A DNA stretch of 64,000 nt from positions 1,054,001-1,118,000 of the forward strand of contig NZ_BNEM01000001.1 in assembly GCF_018327705.1 (NCBI RefSeq), read 5' to 3'. Positions 1 to 8,189 of this stretch are shown piece by piece (the first letter of the stretch is position 1; each line of letters opens with the position of its first letter). The notes beneath the pieces are model-generated. The model did no database searches, had not been told where the DNA came from, and worked only from the letters and a program-made list of their open reading frames with translations. The position numbers were made by a program, and so were the translations under genes. The DNA is from Catellatospora sp. TT07R-123. GTDB lineage: Bacteria > Actinomycetota > Actinomycetes > Mycobacteriales > Micromonosporaceae.

Positions 1-922
1 CCCGGTACGACTGCGGGCCGGTGCCCACGATCCGCTTGAACCTGTCCCGGAACGCGGTGGGCGACCCGAACCCGACCTGGGCGGCGATCCGGTCCACCGG
101 GTGGGCGGTCGCTTCGAGCAGGTGCTGGGCGCGGCGGATGCGGGCCCGCAGCAGCCACTGGAGCGGCGTGGTCCCCGTCTGCTCGCGAAAGCGCCGGTTC
201 AGCGAGCGGGTGCTCATCCCCGCGCGGGCGGCGATGTCGTCGAGGCTGAGGTCGTCGGCGCAGTTGTCGTCCATCCAGGCCAGGACGGCCTCCAGCTGGG
301 AGCCGCGTGGGGTGGGCGGCAGGTCGTGGACGATGAACTGCGCCTGCCCGCCTTCGCGCTCCAGCGGCATCACCGACAGGCGGGCGGCGTCGGCGGCCAC
401 CGCCGAGCCGTGGTCGCGGCGGATCAGGTGCAGGCACAGGTCCAGCCCCGCCGCCGCGCCCGCCGAGGTGAGCAGCTGGCCGTTGTCGACGTAGAGCACG
501 TCGGGATCGACGTCGATGTCGGGGTGGCGCTCGGCCAGCAGCCCGGCGGCGATCCAGTGGGTGGTGGCGCGCTGCCCGTCGAGCAGTCCGGTGGCGGCGA
601 GGATGAACGCGCCGGAGCAGATGGACGCGATGCGGGTGCCGCGCGCGGCGGCGGCCCGCAGCGCGTCGAGCACCTGTTCGGGTACGTGATCGAGCTCCGT
701 CCGCCCCGGCAGGATGATCGTGTCGGCGGCCGCGAGGGCGTCGAGCCCCCACGGCGCCTGGAGCGTGAACGCACCCGCGTCGACGGTCGGCGTCAACCCG
801 CAGACGCGGACCCGGTACGGGGTGCGGCCGTCGGGCAGCCGGGTGCGGCTGAACACCTCGATCGGCGTGGCCAGGTCGAACGGGATCACGTGCTCCAGCG
901 CGAGCACAGCCACGGTGTGCAT
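1..922 (-). CDS. GlxA-type AraC family regulator with DJ-1/PfpI-like N-terminal domain (C-terminus cut by window edge)
   Basis: Transcriptional regulator. Reading leftward from the ATG at 922 there is an unbroken frame of 307 codons to the window edge. The first ~170 residues form a class I glutamine amidotransferase-like (DJ-1/PfpI) domain, with ASICSGAFILA at the nucleophile elbow and TTHW after it. The last ~100 residues are an AraC-type double helix-turn-helix (LSLDDIAARAGMSTRSLNRRF, then PVDRIAAQVGFGSPTAFRDRF). Family members are about 320 aa, so only a short tail is missing. A TATAGT -10 box lies 7 nt before the ATG, so the mRNA is probably leaderless. It is divergent from a DJ-1/PfpI protein, a common arrangement suggesting local control; the ligand is unknown. 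Confidence 0.88.
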   Translation of the reverse strand, partial: MHTVAVLALEHVIPFDLATPIEVFSRTRLPDGRTPYRVRVCGLTPTVDAGAFTLQAPWGLDALAAADTIILPGRTELDHVPEQVLDALRAAAARGTRIASICSGAFILAATGLLDGQRATTHWIAAGLLAERHPDIDVDPDVLYVDNGQLLTSAGAAAGLDLCLHLIRRDHGSAVAADAARLSVMPLEREGGQAQFIVHDLPPTPRGSQLEAVLAWMDDNCADDLSLDDIAARAGMSTRSLNRRFREQTGTTPLQWLLRARIRRAQHLLEATAHPVDRIAAQVGFGSPTAFRDRFKRIVGTGPQSYR

Positions 923-929
923 GGCCGTA

Positions 930-935
930 ACTATA
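930..935 (-). promoter_or_regulatory. -10 box of leaderless promoter for the GlxA-type regulator
   Basis: On the minus strand TATAGT is followed by 7 nt and the ATG at 922, with no ribosome binding site between. This is the usual geometry of an actinobacterial leaderless transcript. Confidence 0.55.
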
Positions 936-1023
936 GGCACCGAGCCTGTTCCAGCCAACGCCGATGAACAGCACTCTCCTTGCTTCAGCACGCTTGAAAG
1001 CCGTTGGCGAGATTCTGTTGCAA

Positions 1024-1037
1024 GCTGGCAATCCAGC
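1024..1037. promoter_or_regulatory. Palindrome in the GlxA / DJ-1 divergent intergenic region
   Basis: GCTGG-CAAT-CCAGC is a perfect inverted repeat midway between the divergent starts at 922 and 1101. A looser 7-bp inverted pair (GCCAACG ... CGTTGGC) lies just to its left. It could be a site for the adjacent AraC-type regulator, although that family usually binds direct repeats; this is inference. Confidence 0.3.
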
Positions 1038-1100
1038 CACTTCCCGCGATCGGCGCTGCTGGTTAGCGTCAATCCGCACCCCGAGGAGGTCTGATTCACG

Positions 1101-1769
1101 ATGCTTGCACAGTTCGTACTGTTCGACGGATTTGATCCGCTGGACGTCATCGCCCCGTACGAGGTCCTGCGCGCCACCGACGCCGTCGCCGACCACATCA
1201 TCGACGTCGAACTGGTCACCGCCGAAGGCCCCCGCGAAGTGCCCAGCGGCCTCGCGCCGCTGACGCTGCGGGCCACCGCCCGGCTCGACCCGCACCGCGC
1301 CGACCTGGTCGTCGTCCCCGGCGCCGCCGGACGGCTGCCCGACGACACGGAACCCGCCGACACGGAGCCCGCCGACGACGCCATTCCCATGATCCTCAGC
1401 CGGGCCCTCGCCACCGACCTGCCCGCGCTGCTCGCCCAAGCACTCGGCCGCGACGGCACCACCGTCGCCACCGTGTGCGGCGGATCGGCGCTGCTCGCCA
1501 TGGCGGGCCTGCTCGAAGGCCGCCCCGCCACCACCCACCACCTCGGCATGGACCTGCTCGGCGCCACCGGCGCCGTGCCTGTCGACGCCCGCGTCGTCGA
1601 CGACGGCGACCTCGTCACCGCTGCCGGCGTCACCTCCGGCCTCGACCTCGGCCTGTACCTGCTCGAACGCCGGTTCGGCGCGCAGACGGCCCTGGCCGTG
1701 GAACGGCTGCTCGCCTACGAGCGGCGCGGCACCACCTGGCGCCGTCCGACCACCCCGACGGCGGTGTGA
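1101..1769 (+). CDS. DJ-1/PfpI family protein
   Basis: A 222-aa cytoplasmic protein of the DJ-1/PfpI superfamily. It opens with LAQFVLFDGFDPLDVIAPYE, the usual first strand and acidic turn; LVVVPGAAGR is the second conserved strand; VATVCGGSALLAMAGLLEGR is the nucleophile elbow with a Cys near residue 125, followed by TTHH. Such proteins act as isonitrile hydratase-like enzymes, chaperones or glyoxalases; the exact reaction cannot be read. Residues ~75-95 hold a Pro/Asp/Glu-rich insertion (repeated EPADTEPADD). An AGGAGG about 12 nt upstream supports the start. It is divergent from the GlxA-type regulator and followed 1 nt later by another gene. Confidence 0.82.
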   Translation: MLAQFVLFDGFDPLDVIAPYEVLRATDAVADHIIDVELVTAEGPREVPSGLAPLTLRATARLDPHRADLVVVPGAAGRLPDDTEPADTEPADDAIPMILSRALATDLPALLAQALGRDGTTVATVCGGSALLAMAGLLEGRPATTHHLGMDLLGATGAVPVDARVVDDGDLVTAAGVTSGLDLGLYLLERRFGAQTALAVERLLAYERRGTTWRRPTTPTAV

Positions 1770-1770
1770 C

Positions 1771-2103
1771 ATGGCAGAGCCACTGGTCGAAGGCAGCTGG
1801 GAACTGTCGATCCAGACCCCGCTGGGCCGCCAGCACGCGGTCCTCACCCTGACCCGCCAGGGTCCGCACCTGTCCGGGGTGATCCGCGACGTCCGGCACG
1901 GCGAGCAGGTCGACCTCACCGGCCTGCGGCAGGACGGCGCCCGCCTGACCTGGGCCCAGTCGATCACCAAGCCGATGCGGCTGAACCTCGCCTTCGACGT
2001 CACCGTCGACGGCGACACCATGACCGGCCAGGCCAAGGCGGGTCGGCTGCCCTCCTCGGCCGTCACCGGACGGCGCGCGGGCGAGCAGCAGGCGCGGGCG
2101 TGA
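1771..2103 (+). CDS. Small beta-rich hypothetical protein
   Basis: A 110-aa protein whose ATG lies 1 nt after the stop of the DJ-1/PfpI gene, so translation is probably coupled. The sequence alternates hydrophobic and polar residues in short strands (GSWELSIQTPLG, AVLTLTRQGPHLSGVIRDV, LAFDVTVDGDTMTGQAKAG) and resembles a small calycin/lipocalin-like barrel of the kind found in uncharacterised actinobacterial proteins. No catalytic motif, signal peptide or membrane segment is visible. A binding role with the upstream enzyme is conceivable but unproven. Confidence 0.7.
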   Translation: MAEPLVEGSWELSIQTPLGRQHAVLTLTRQGPHLSGVIRDVRHGEQVDLTGLRQDGARLTWAQSITKPMRLNLAFDVTVDGDTMTGQAKAGRLPSSAVTGRRAGEQQARA

Positions 2104-2134
2104 CGGACGACGGGAGCGCGGCGGTCCGAAGCGG

Positions 2135-2170
2135 ACACCCGGGCGGCTGTCGCAACGCGACGGCGGGTGT
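2135..2170 (+). terminator. Hairpin after the DJ-1 operon
   Basis: ACACCC ... GGGTGT encloses GTCGC-AAC-GCGAC, giving a bulged GC-rich stem 32 bases after the stop at 2103. There is no U-run, as is usual for actinobacterial terminators. Confidence 0.4.
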
Positions 2171-2226
2171 CGGCGGGTCGCGCTAACGTACGCGCCGAAG
2201 CGGACGATCACGGGAGGACAGCGGTC

Positions 2227-2670
2227 ATGGGCGCATCCGGCTGGAGTTACTACGTGCCGTACGAGGAGGATCTCAACGCGGCGCTGACGCGGTTGCAGCA
2301 GCGGGTGTTCGCCGAGGGTGACTACTGGTGGGTGCACGGCGGGTTCGGCACGTCGGCCGCCGACTACGCCAACCGCCCGGCCAGCTTCGAGGAGCTGATC
2401 GCCGACGAGGCGGTCCAGGAGTCGGGCACGCACTCGATCCTCGACATGTACCGCGTCCAGGCCGACGGCCAGCGGCCCGACTTCGCCATGGTGCAGCCGG
2501 TGAGCCGCGCGGAGGCGATGGCGCGGACCGGCGTCGAGAAACTCACCCGCGACCACGTCGCCGCGATCGACGGCCTCGCCGACCAGCGCTGGCACGGCCG
2601 CTGCGCGGTCCTCCACGACGCGACCGGGCAGCCCGCGGAGATCTACTTCTGGGGATTCTCCGGCGACTGA
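2227..2670 (+). CDS. Hypothetical protein, conserved actinobacterial type
   Basis: A 147-aa soluble protein of unknown function. An in-frame codon at 2167 exists, but the ATG at 2227 is preceded by GGGAGG at 2212-2217, ideally spaced, and the first recognisable conserved stretch (GASGWSYYVPYEEDL) starts there. It is rich in Trp/Tyr near the N-terminus (YWWVHGGFG) and ends in a likely beta-strand (PAEIYFWGFSGD). I recall similar short proteins in other actinomycetes with no assigned role. A strong bidirectional hairpin follows its stop. Confidence 0.75.
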   Translation: MGASGWSYYVPYEEDLNAALTRLQQRVFAEGDYWWVHGGFGTSAADYANRPASFEELIADEAVQESGTHSILDMYRVQADGQRPDFAMVQPVSRAEAMARTGVEKLTRDHVAAIDGLADQRWHGRCAVLHDATGQPAEIYFWGFSGD

Positions 2671-2672
2671 GC

Positions 2673-2710
2673 CGTGCCGTCCACGCCGCACCGGCGGCGT
2701 GGACGGCACG
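2673..2710. terminator. Bidirectional terminator hairpin
   Basis: A perfect 16-bp stem (arms 2673-2688 and 2695-2710, left arm CGTGCCGTCCACGCCG) with a 6-nt loop sits between the convergent stops at 2670 and 2717. It can end transcription from both sides. Confidence 0.8.
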
Positions 2711-2716
2711 ACGGAG

Positions 2717-3115
2717 TCAGGACCAGGTGCGCGAGCACAGCACCAGGCGGTAGCCGTCCGGGTCGGTGACGGTGACGCCGTGCTCGTCCCAGTACGGGTT
2801 GTGCGCCGGGACGCGGGTGCCGCCGGCCGCCACGAGGCGGCCGATCACCTCCTCGTCGACGGGGCGGCCGAGGTAGAGCACGAACAGGTCGTCGACCGTC
2901 GGGGTCGGTTCCAGCGGGTGCTCCGGGTCGCGGGTCAGTTCGAAGTGCCAGGCGGCGCCGCTGGTGCCGACCATGACCAGGTCGTGCTCGCCGGAGACCC
3001 GCTCGGTGGTGCGCCACAGCACCGCGAGGCCGAGGCCGTCGACGTAGAAGCGTTCGGCGGCGGCGAGGTCCCGGGACGGCCGGGCGATCCGGACGTGGAC
3101 AGCAGGGTCGATCAT
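2717..3115 (-). CDS. VOC family (glyoxalase/dioxygenase-like) protein
   Basis: A 132-aa vicinal oxygen chelate protein. It shows the two paired beta-alpha-beta-beta-beta modules: HVRIARPSRDLAAAERFYVDGLGL at the start and DEHGVTVTDPDGYRLVLC at the end, the latter the classic C-terminal signature. Likely metal ligands are His7 and a late Glu/Asp position, but the set is not obviously complete, so the reaction cannot be named. Its ATG overlaps the cupin stop by 4 nt (ATGA), so the two are cotranscribed and translationally coupled. Substrate unknown. Confidence 0.82.
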   Translation of the reverse strand: MIDPAVHVRIARPSRDLAAAERFYVDGLGLAVLWRTTERVSGEHDLVMVGTSGAAWHFELTRDPEHPLEPTPTVDDLFVLYLGRPVDEEVIGRLVAAGGTRVPAHNPYWDEHGVTVTDPDGYRLVLCSRTWS

Positions 3116-3624
3116 GACGCGGCCTGCAGGGCGGCGCGCCAGACCGGGCTGTCCACATAGTGGTTGTCGAAGCGGTCCGCGGACTCGGCGATCTCCTTCG
3201 CGTCGGCTTCACCGCGCATCACGCGGCCGAGCAGCCGCAGGTAGTCGAACCGGCCCATGCCTGGGGTGAACACGAACAGCACGTCGGCCTCGCAGCCCGC
3301 AGCCGCGGCGAAGGCGTGCGGGGTGCGCGGCGGCACGGCCAGGAAGTCGCCCGCCGCAAGGACCGTGATCTCCTCGCCGACCAGCACCCGCAGCGAGCCG
3401 CTGAGCACGAAGAACAGTTCCGTCGCTCTGGTGTGGAAGTGCGCCGGCGCCCCGACGGCTCCCTCGGCGAACGTGGACCGGTAGCTGGTGAAGCCGTCGG
3501 CCGTGTTGTCGGAGTCGGCCAGCAGCCTGATGACGCTGCTGGGGTCGGCGCAGATCTCCGCCTCGGCGTGGCGGGTCAGGACGGGCGGGAACGGTGCGCC
3601 GACGGCGGGCGTGTCTTCGATCAT
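3112..3624 (-). CDS. Cupin domain protein
   Basis: A 170-aa single-domain cupin. The core covers residues ~55-125: APAHFHTRATELFFVLSG matches motif 1 (G-X5-HXH-X3-4-E-X6-G) with His, His and Glu metal ligands, and AVPPRTPHAFAA matches motif 2 with a further His. Cupins of this length act as small dioxygenases, isomerases or sensors; nothing picks one out. It heads a two-gene operon with the VOC protein. A TATGGT box 6 nt upstream of the ATG suggests a leaderless mRNA. Confidence 0.85.
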   Translation of the reverse strand: MIEDTPAVGAPFPPVLTRHAEAEICADPSSVIRLLADSDNTADGFTSYRSTFAEGAVGAPAHFHTRATELFFVLSGSLRVLVGEEITVLAAGDFLAVPPRTPHAFAAAAGCEADVLFVFTPGMGRFDYLRLLGRVMRGEADAKEIAESADRFDNHYVDSPVWRAALQAAS

Positions 3625-3630
3625 GAATCC

Positions 3631-3636
3631 ACCATA
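3631..3636 (-). promoter_or_regulatory. -10 box of leaderless promoter for cupin-VOC operon
   Basis: TATGGT on the minus strand is separated from the ATG at 3624 by GGATTC only. No other ribosome binding site is present. Confidence 0.55.
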
Positions 3637-3647
3637 CGATCTTGACC

Positions 3648-3693
3648 GGCGCCGGGGGGCGGCCGGGCCGAGGCCCGGCCGGACCCCGGCGCC
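3648..3693 (-). terminator. Long GC hairpin terminator of the MBL-fold gene
   Basis: GGCGCCGGGG pairs with CCCCGGCGCC outside and CGGCCGGGCC pairs with GGCCCGGCCG inside, with one internal mismatch and a GA loop. It lies just downstream of the MBL gene stop at 3712 and insulates the cupin promoter. Confidence 0.7.
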
Positions 3694-3711
3694 GGCGGTG
3701 CGCCCGGCCGG

Positions 3712-4737
3712 TCAGAACAGCATCGGCCGCAGATGCTCGGCCTCGATCACCTCGGTCCGCAGTCTCAGCTGGCGCACGGCGTCCTTCAGCTGCGTGACCG
3801 CCGCCCGGTTCACCGTGTCCGCCAGGTTCGGGTCGTCGAACCCCGTGATCATGTCGTCGTGGTGCACCGGGATGACATAGCGGGGACCGCCCAGGGTCGT
3901 GAGCAGACGCTCCAGGTACCGGTGCAGCGAGCTGTGGTCGGTCATGCATACCGCGACGACGTCCGGGCGCAGCCCGGCCAGCTCGCGTTCGACGAAGTTG
4001 GTGCCGCCGAACAGCAGCACCTTCAGCCGGTCGGCGATGGTGACGTGGTAGGCCAGCGTGCCGCCCTCGACCAGGTCGTTGATGCTGGTCGGCGCGGGAG
4101 GCGGCGCCACCCGCGTGCCGGGGGCGAAGAAGCCGTACCCCAGCGACTGGCTGTGCAGGCTGCGGATCACCTGTACCCGGTAGGCGCCGTCGCCGAAGTC
4201 GAGGTCCTCGCCGCCGGTGGCGACGATGTTGTTCTTGCGGCGGGCGTCGGACACGCCCATGGCCTGCATCAGGTGGCGGTGGGTCTCGGTGCTGACGGTG
4301 CGGATGGTCGTGGCCGCCCAGTCGGGCCGGGCGAGCAGCGACGGCACGTCGGACAGGTGGTCCCAGTGCCCGTGGCTGATCATGATGAGCTCGGGCGGTC
4401 CGGCCAGGCGGCCGGTGGCCAGCAGGCGGTCGACGACGGTCGGGTCCACCGCCAGCGGCCCGCCGGGCAGGCGGTAGTCGAAGCGGCTGAGGAACGGGTC
4501 GAAGTACAGGACCCGGCCGTCGAAGGCGATCTCCCAGCCGGACACGCCCAGCCAGCGCATCGAGACGCCTGCGGCGGGTCCGGACCCGGCCCGCACCGGC
4601 GCCGCCGCGGCTGCCGGAGCCGCGACCGCCGGTAGGCCCGCGGCGGCGGCGCCGACGGCGGCTCCACCTAGGACGGCACGGCGCAGCAGCGCGCGGCGCT
4701 GCATACCGTCGGATCGGTTCTCACAGTTGTGGCACAT
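3712..4737 (-). CDS. Exported MBL-fold metallo-hydrolase
   Basis: A 341-aa metallo-beta-lactamase-fold hydrolase. The ATG at 4737 follows AAGGGA by 11 nt; an alternative ATG at 4704 lacks a site. Residues ~12-45 carry a twin-arginine-like leader (RRALLRRAVLGGA, then an Ala-rich stretch), implying export. The metal-binding signature ISHGHWDHLSD (HxHxDH) lies around residue 130, a later Asp follows VVAVCMTDHSS, and a late His pair is in VIPVHHDD. The spacing is that of the UlaG-like/NAPE-PLD-like branch rather than true beta-lactamases. It diverges from a LysR gene. Substrate unknown. Confidence 0.85.
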   Translation of the reverse strand: MCHNCENRSDGMQRRALLRRAVLGGAAVGAAAAGLPAVAAPAAAAAPVRAGSGPAAGVSMRWLGVSGWEIAFDGRVLYFDPFLSRFDYRLPGGPLAVDPTVVDRLLATGRLAGPPELIMISHGHWDHLSDVPSLLARPDWAATTIRTVSTETHRHLMQAMGVSDARRKNNIVATGGEDLDFGDGAYRVQVIRSLHSQSLGYGFFAPGTRVAPPPAPTSINDLVEGGTLAYHVTIADRLKVLLFGGTNFVERELAGLRPDVVAVCMTDHSSLHRYLERLLTTLGGPRYVIPVHHDDMITGFDDPNLADTVNRAAVTQLKDAVRQLRLRTEVIEAEHLRPMLF

Positions 4738-4839
4738 CGGAACACAGGTCCCTTCTCGTCGGCTGCTGATCACCAGCCAACCCGCGTGCCCGCCCTGCGG
4801 TCCAACATCAATTGGCCCGAGGGCCGATATCGGATCAGG

Positions 4840-4845
4840 TATCGT
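4840..4845 (+). promoter_or_regulatory. -10 box of leaderless promoter for the LysR gene
   Basis: TATCGT precedes the ATG at 4854 by 8 nt. Directly upstream GATA and TATC form a loose inverted pair 10 nt apart, compatible with a LysR T-N11-A site, so autoregulation is possible. Confidence 0.5.
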
Positions 4846-4853
4846 CGCAGCCC

Positions 4854-5822
4854 ATGGACCTCGTGCAGCATCTGCGATATTTCGTCGCAGTCGCCGAGGA
4901 ACTGCACTTCGGCCGCGCGGCGAGCCGCCTGCACATGTCCCAGCCGCCGCTGTCGCAGCGCATCCAGCGGCTGGAACGGGAACTCGGGGCACGGCTGTTC
5001 GACCGCTCGCCGCGCGAGGTGACCCTCACCGAAGCCGGCCGGCTGCTCCTGCCGCAGGCCCGGGACGTGCTGGCCCGGGCGGACGCGATCCTCGACCTCG
5101 CCTCGCGGATCGACTCGTCGGAGGCGGCAGTGCTGCGGGCCGGGCTGCCGCCCGAACTGGAGGGCACGACCGTGGCGGCGCTGCTGGGCGACTTCCGGGC
5201 CCGCCGCCCCCGCACGGCACTGGACCTGCGCGAGAGTGCCACGGCCGGACAGCAGGACGACCTGGCCCGGCGCAGGCTGGACGTGGGCCTGCTGCACCTG
5301 CCGTTCGACCCCGCCGACCTGGTCATCGGCCCGGTCGTGCACCGGCCGCTGGGAGTGCTCGTGGCCGCCGGCGGCCCGCTGGACCTGCCCGACGAGCTGC
5401 TGCTGTCCGACCTGTCCGGCCACGACCTGGTGACGTTCGCCCGAACTGCCGCCCCGGCCCGCTTCGACGAGATCCTGGACACCTGTGCCCGGCACGGCTA
5501 CCACCCGCCGACGGTGCACCAGGCCGACGGGCGCAGCTTCACCGTCGGCCTGGTGCTGGCCGGCACCGCGGTCGCGTTCGATCCGGGCACGGTGCCGCAG
5601 CAGGCCGACGTGGTGTGGCGGCCCCTGGCCGGGCAGCCGCTGGCCGAGCGGATGGCCGTCGTATGGCCGCGCGAGCGCCACCACCCCGAGGTCGGCGCGT
5701 TCGCGCGTACGGTCGTGCGCGTCCTCGGTGCCGCGGCCGCACCGCCCGCCGGGCCGGTCCCGCACACCCGGCCGGCGTCGGAGTTCCTCGCCACACCCTA
5801 TGGAGCAGCCGATGGCTCATGA
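4854..5822 (+). CDS. LysR family transcriptional regulator
   Basis: A 322-aa LysR-type regulator. The winged HTH at residues 1-60 is textbook (MDLVQHLRYFVAVAEELHFG, AASRLHMSQPPLSQRI, LFDR), with TEAGRLLLPQA after it, then a periplasmic-binding-like effector domain from ~90. The ATG at 4854 is chosen over an upstream in-frame codon because the domain starts exactly there and a -10 box sits 8 nt before it. Its 3' end overlaps the beta-lactamase-like gene by 11 nt, so regulator and target-like enzyme share one transcript rather than being divergent. The effector is unknown. Confidence 0.9.
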   Translation: MDLVQHLRYFVAVAEELHFGRAASRLHMSQPPLSQRIQRLERELGARLFDRSPREVTLTEAGRLLLPQARDVLARADAILDLASRIDSSEAAVLRAGLPPELEGTTVAALLGDFRARRPRTALDLRESATAGQQDDLARRRLDVGLLHLPFDPADLVIGPVVHRPLGVLVAAGGPLDLPDELLLSDLSGHDLVTFARTAAPARFDEILDTCARHGYHPPTVHQADGRSFTVGLVLAGTAVAFDPGTVPQQADVVWRPLAGQPLAERMAVVWPRERHHPEVGAFARTVVRVLGAAAAPPAGPVPHTRPASEFLATPYGAADGS

Positions 5823-6708
5823 AGACGTCCGCGAGGTGATCGCCGCGCAGTTCGCCGACGCGGGCGTGGCCGGCCGGATGCACGCGATCGACCTGGCCAG
5901 CGGCCGCGAGGTCGGCGTCGGCGCCGACGCCGCCGTGCTCATGGCCAGCGTGTTCAAGGTCCCGCTGGTGCTGGCCCTGTACCGGGCGGCCGACGCCGGG
6001 CTGGTGGACCCGGCCGAGCAGATCACGCTGACCCCCGGTACGCGCACCGCCGGGCCCACCGGCATCGGCGCCATGGCCGACCCGGTCACCATGTCCCTGC
6101 GCGACCTGGCGCACCTGGCCGTCAGCGTCTCCGACAACGCCGCCGCCGACGCCCTCGCCGACCGGCTGGGCCTGGACGCCGTCGCCGCGGCGGTCGCGGC
6201 GGCGGGGATGGCGGCGACCCGGGTCGTGGAGGTATGCCGCGACGTCGCCGCCCGGACCGTCGCCTCGCTGGGCACGGCCGACCCGAAGCAGCTGGCACGA
6301 CTGCTCACCGACCCGGTGGCGCTGTCACGGCTGTCCACCCTGGACGTCGCCGTGTCGAACCGGACGACGCCGCGCGACTGCACGGTGCTGCTGGCGGGGA
6401 TCTGGGACGATGCGCTCGCCTCGGCGGGCTCCTGCGCCGCGGTGCGCCGCCTGCTGTCGCTTCAGGTCTGGCCGCACCGGCTGGCCTCGGGCTTCCCCTT
6501 CGACGACGTACGCGTGGCCGGTAAGACCGGCACCCTGCCGACGGTCCGCAACGAGATCGGGGTCGTGGAGTATCCCGACGGCGGCCGCTACGCGATCGCC
6601 GTGTTCACCCGCAGCGCGTCGACCGCGCTGATGCTGCCGCGCGCCGACGCGGTCATCGGTACGGTCGCCCGCACCGCCGTCGAGCACCTGCGCCGTCCGC
6701 GCAGATGA
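5812..6708 (+). CDS. Class A beta-lactamase-like serine hydrolase, no signal peptide
   Basis: A 298-aa serine hydrolase of the class A beta-lactamase fold. Visible motifs are SVFK (SxxK, nucleophile Ser and general-base Lys, ~residue 46), SDN (~residue 105) and KTG (~residue 236). Two features argue against an ordinary beta-lactamase: the N-terminus (MAHEDVREVIAAQFADAG) has no export signal, and the omega-loop Glu of the usual ExxLN motif is not visible before NRTTPRDC. GGAG 7 nt before ATG 5812 sets the start inside the LysR gene. It could be a cytoplasmic amidase or esterase, or a slow penicillin-binding hydrolase. Confidence 0.82.
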   Translation: MAHEDVREVIAAQFADAGVAGRMHAIDLASGREVGVGADAAVLMASVFKVPLVLALYRAADAGLVDPAEQITLTPGTRTAGPTGIGAMADPVTMSLRDLAHLAVSVSDNAAADALADRLGLDAVAAAVAAAGMAATRVVEVCRDVAARTVASLGTADPKQLARLLTDPVALSRLSTLDVAVSNRTTPRDCTVLLAGIWDDALASAGSCAAVRRLLSLQVWPHRLASGFPFDDVRVAGKTGTLPTVRNEIGVVEYPDGGRYAIAVFTRSASTALMLPRADAVIGTVARTAVEHLRRPRR

Positions 6709-6721
6709 GCACGGCACCGGG

Positions 6722-8047
6722 TCAGCGGCCGCTGCCTGCCGCGCGGTCCAGGCGCGCGCGGTCGCGCTCGGGATCGACGGTCACGGCCGCCACCAGCCCG
6801 CCCGCGACCAGCAGCAGTCCCGCCACGTCGAACGCGGTGCCGAACCCCGCCGCCGGGCTCGGCGCGAGGTCGATGAGACGGCCGGTCACCGTGGGCGCGA
6901 CCAGGGCCGCGACCGCGGCCAGCGCGTAGGAGGACCCCAGCATCAGGCCCGACCGTCCCGGCGGGCACACGTCGGCGATGGCGGCGTTGTTCAGCGGAGT
7001 CTGCGCGTTGCCCGCCGCGAACCCGACCACCAGCACCGCGATCAGCACCGGTGTCGCGTCGACCCTGGTGACCAGGAGCAGCCCGCAGCCCGCGGCGACG
7101 GCCAGGACGCCGCCGAGCAGCCCCTGCGCCAGCCGACCGCGCACCCGCCGGCGCAGCAGCCACTGCGAGACGGCACCCCCGCCCAGCGCCAGCACGACCG
7201 AACCCGCCATCGGCAGTGCCGCCAGGACACCGATCGCCGCCGTGCCGAGGCCGCGCTGCTGGCCCAGGTACCGGGGCAGCCAGGCCGTCATCAGCGCGAG
7301 TGCCCATTGCACGGTGAACGCCGAGGCGGTGCTGCCCAGCCAGGTGCCGGTCCGCAACATCCGGCGGTACGGCAGCCCGGCGGCCGCCTCCGGCCCTGCC
7401 GCCCGGTGCGGCCCGGTCCCGCCCCAGCGCAGCCACGCCAGCACCCACAGCAGCCCCGCCGCGCCCAGCGCACCCAGCGTGATCCGCCAGCCCCAGCCGT
7501 CGATCGCCAGGGCCAGCAGCGGCAGGCCCACCACGCCGCCGAGGGCGCCACCGGCGACGATCATGGTGGCGGGCAGCGATCGCGCCCGGCGCGGATACCA
7601 GCTGAACGCGGCGTGGGTGGCCAGCGGGATACCCGGCCCTTCACCGGCCCCGAGCACGATCCGGCAGGCCGCCAGCACTGCGACGCCGGCCGTCGGCAGC
7701 AGCATGGGCAGCTGCGCCACCGACCAGGTCACGGCCAGCCCGACCAGCAGGCTGCCGGACGGCAGCCGGTCGCCCAGCCAGCCGGCGGCCGCGGCCGACA
7801 GGCTGAACAGCAGATAGAAGGCACTGGACAGCAGGCCGAACCCGGTGTTGGACAGGCCGAACTCGGCCATGACCGAGCCGCCCGCGAGCCCGAGCACCGC
7901 CTTGTCCGCGAAGTTGACCATCATGAAGACCATGAGCAGCCCAAGCGCCATGGCCCTGCCGGGCGTGTCCGCCACCGCACCGGGTGCGCCGACTCCTGCT
8001 GGCGCGACCGGTCCGCCGCCACGGACCCGCACCGCAGCGGCCTTCAC
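6722..8047 (-). CDS. MFS transporter, anion:cation symporter-like
   Basis: About 441 aa with twelve predicted transmembrane segments, starting at MALGLLMVFMMVNFADKAVL. After segment 2 the loop GWLGDRLPSG is the MFS motif A region, and GAGEGPGIPLATHAAFSWYP resembles the ACS family (tartrate/phthalate/hexuronate permeases). The central loop is around residues 190-220. The GTG at 8047 gives a ~35-residue lead before TM1; a later ATG nearer TM1 is possible because the ribosome site is weak. It converges with the beta-lactamase-like gene 13 bp away and diverges from a Nudix gene. Probably imports or exports a small organic anion; substrate unproven. Confidence 0.85.
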   Translation of the reverse strand: MKAAAVRVRGGGPVAPAGVGAPGAVADTPGRAMALGLLMVFMMVNFADKAVLGLAGGSVMAEFGLSNTGFGLLSSAFYLLFSLSAAAAGWLGDRLPSGSLLVGLAVTWSVAQLPMLLPTAGVAVLAACRIVLGAGEGPGIPLATHAAFSWYPRRARSLPATMIVAGGALGGVVGLPLLALAIDGWGWRITLGALGAAGLLWVLAWLRWGGTGPHRAAGPEAAAGLPYRRMLRTGTWLGSTASAFTVQWALALMTAWLPRYLGQQRGLGTAAIGVLAALPMAGSVVLALGGGAVSQWLLRRRVRGRLAQGLLGGVLAVAAGCGLLLVTRVDATPVLIAVLVVGFAAGNAQTPLNNAAIADVCPPGRSGLMLGSSYALAAVAALVAPTVTGRLIDLAPSPAAGFGTAFDVAGLLLVAGGLVAAVTVDPERDRARLDRAAGSGR

Positions 8048-8189
8048 GAGTGGATCACCGGCACAGCCTGCCACGCACCGCCCCGATCGGCCACCGGGGC
8101 CGCTCCGCGTCGGAACACGGCAACCGGGCGGCGCTGCCGGACAATGTGTCCTGCCGACCCGCGTACCCGACCCGAGATGGTGACCACTG

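Noticed and set aside
4770-5765. Leftward open frame across the LysR gene
   Set aside because: Complement of a clear LysR HTH/effector gene; no domain and Arg-rich shadow composition.
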